Under the pieces are notes generated by a model. The model had not been told where the DNA came from and searched no databases. It saw nothing but the letters and a program-made list of their open reading frames with translations. 64,000 nt of DNA from Plectosphaerella cucumerina (Eukaryota; Ascomycota; Sordariomycetes; Glomerellales; Plectosphaerellaceae), in the NCBI GenBank assembly GCA_020746995.1, contig JAGPXD010000006.1:2170001-2234000 (forward strand), written 5' to 3'. Position numbers and translations under genes: made by a program. Positions 63,729 through 64,000 of the stretch are shown piece by piece (position 1 is the stretch's first letter; each line of letters opens with the position of its first letter).

Positions 63729-64000
63729 TTAAGCGAACCACTCGCCGCTGAGCCAGCGGTTGAAGAAGTCCGAGGACGCCTCAGGCTGGTCCATGGGGAC
63801 CATGTGGCCGGCGCCGTAGATGCGCATGAAGGTGAAGTTGCCGCTGCTCTTGACCTTGCCGTAGTCGTCGGCCTTCTTGTCGCCGCCGACCTTGAGGCCC
63901 TCGAGCTCAGCCTTGTTGAAGCCCTTCTGACCGGGCCACTCCAGAGCCTCGGTCCAGGCCTGGTTGCCGAGCCAGTTGCAGATGTAGTCGGCGTCACCGG
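63729..64000 (-). CDS. carboxypeptidase Y, C-terminal end (runs off the window)
   Basis: The last 90 codons of a serine carboxypeptidase (S10) are present; the 5' part lies beyond the window. The segment GDADYICNWLGNQAWTEALEW is the family signature carrying the catalytic aspartate. YGAGHMVPMDQPEA holds the catalytic histidine, and the protein ends FFNRWLSGEWFA. Both motifs match vacuolar carboxypeptidase Y (CpyA/Prc1), which trims C-terminal residues in the vacuole. The signal and propeptide cannot be seen. Confidence 0.93.
   Translation of the reverse strand, partial: GDADYICNWLGNQAWTEALEWPGQKGFNKAELEGLKVGGDKKADDYGKVKSSGNFTFMRIYGAGHMVPMDQPEASSDFFNRWLSGEWFA

Overview
This window is nuclear DNA of a filamentous ascomycete (Pezizomycotina). 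It is most likely a Sordariomycete; a Glomerellales/Hypocreomycetidae affinity is a guess from overall gene style. The support is: short introns (45-134 nt) with GT..AG ends and CTAAC/CTGAC-type branch sites; GC-rich coding DNA with C-ending codons; a fused three-domain tryptophan gene; fungal families such as Nup192, Use1, Snx41/Atg20, Gpi10 and a CYP65-like P450; and long pyrimidine-rich leaders before regulatory genes. Exon joins below were worked out by hand from splice signals and reading frame.

Layout. 1-9 kb: an AAA+ ATPase (minus) diverging from a DUF1771-Smr protein, then a cytochrome P450 and mitochondrial TIM9. 9.6-18.1 kb: the large inner-ring nucleoporin NUP192 (minus) diverging from trpC/trp-1, with a CPC1/GCN4-type TGACTCA site between them. 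18.1-23.0 kb: a decayed reading frame, a small unknown spliced gene, a BRCT protein and the ER SNARE USE1. 23.3-23.5 kb: an unannotated-looking Pol III-type unit with perfect A and B boxes, two hairpins and a T5 run. 26.9-35.6 kb: a Sac7/Bag7-type RhoGAP, GPI mannosyltransferase 3 and ornithine aminotransferase. 36.8-37.3 kb: two identical intron-containing tRNA-Arg(ACG) genes facing each other. 42.6-45.5 kb: autophagy kinase ATG1 behind about 5.2 kb of gene-poor DNA. 46.7-49.8 kb: a lineage-restricted-looking protein with a Zn2Cys6-like cysteine array and a zeta-toxin-fold protein. 49.9-64 kb: an FHA kinase of Mek1/Chk2 type, ribosomal protein eL41, mRNA guanylyltransferase, Snx41/Atg20, a membrane protein with an RS-rich tail, ribosomal protein uS13 (RPS18), SBDS/SDO1, and the 3' end of a carboxypeptidase Y gene.

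The genes are mostly housekeeping functions (translation, mRNA capping, nuclear pore, membrane traffic, autophagy, amino-acid metabolism) and do not form a cluster. The two strongest oddities are two genes about 9 kb apart, the FHA/Mek1-like kinase and the RS-tail membrane protein. Each is intact across all its exons except for a single in-frame UAG. These are either point-mutation pseudogenes, assembly errors, or sites of stop-codon readthrough. Other points worth checking are the Pol III unit at 23.3 kb, a C-terminal CaaX box on the Smr protein, and an intron splitting the penultimate codon of the 25-residue eL41 gene.
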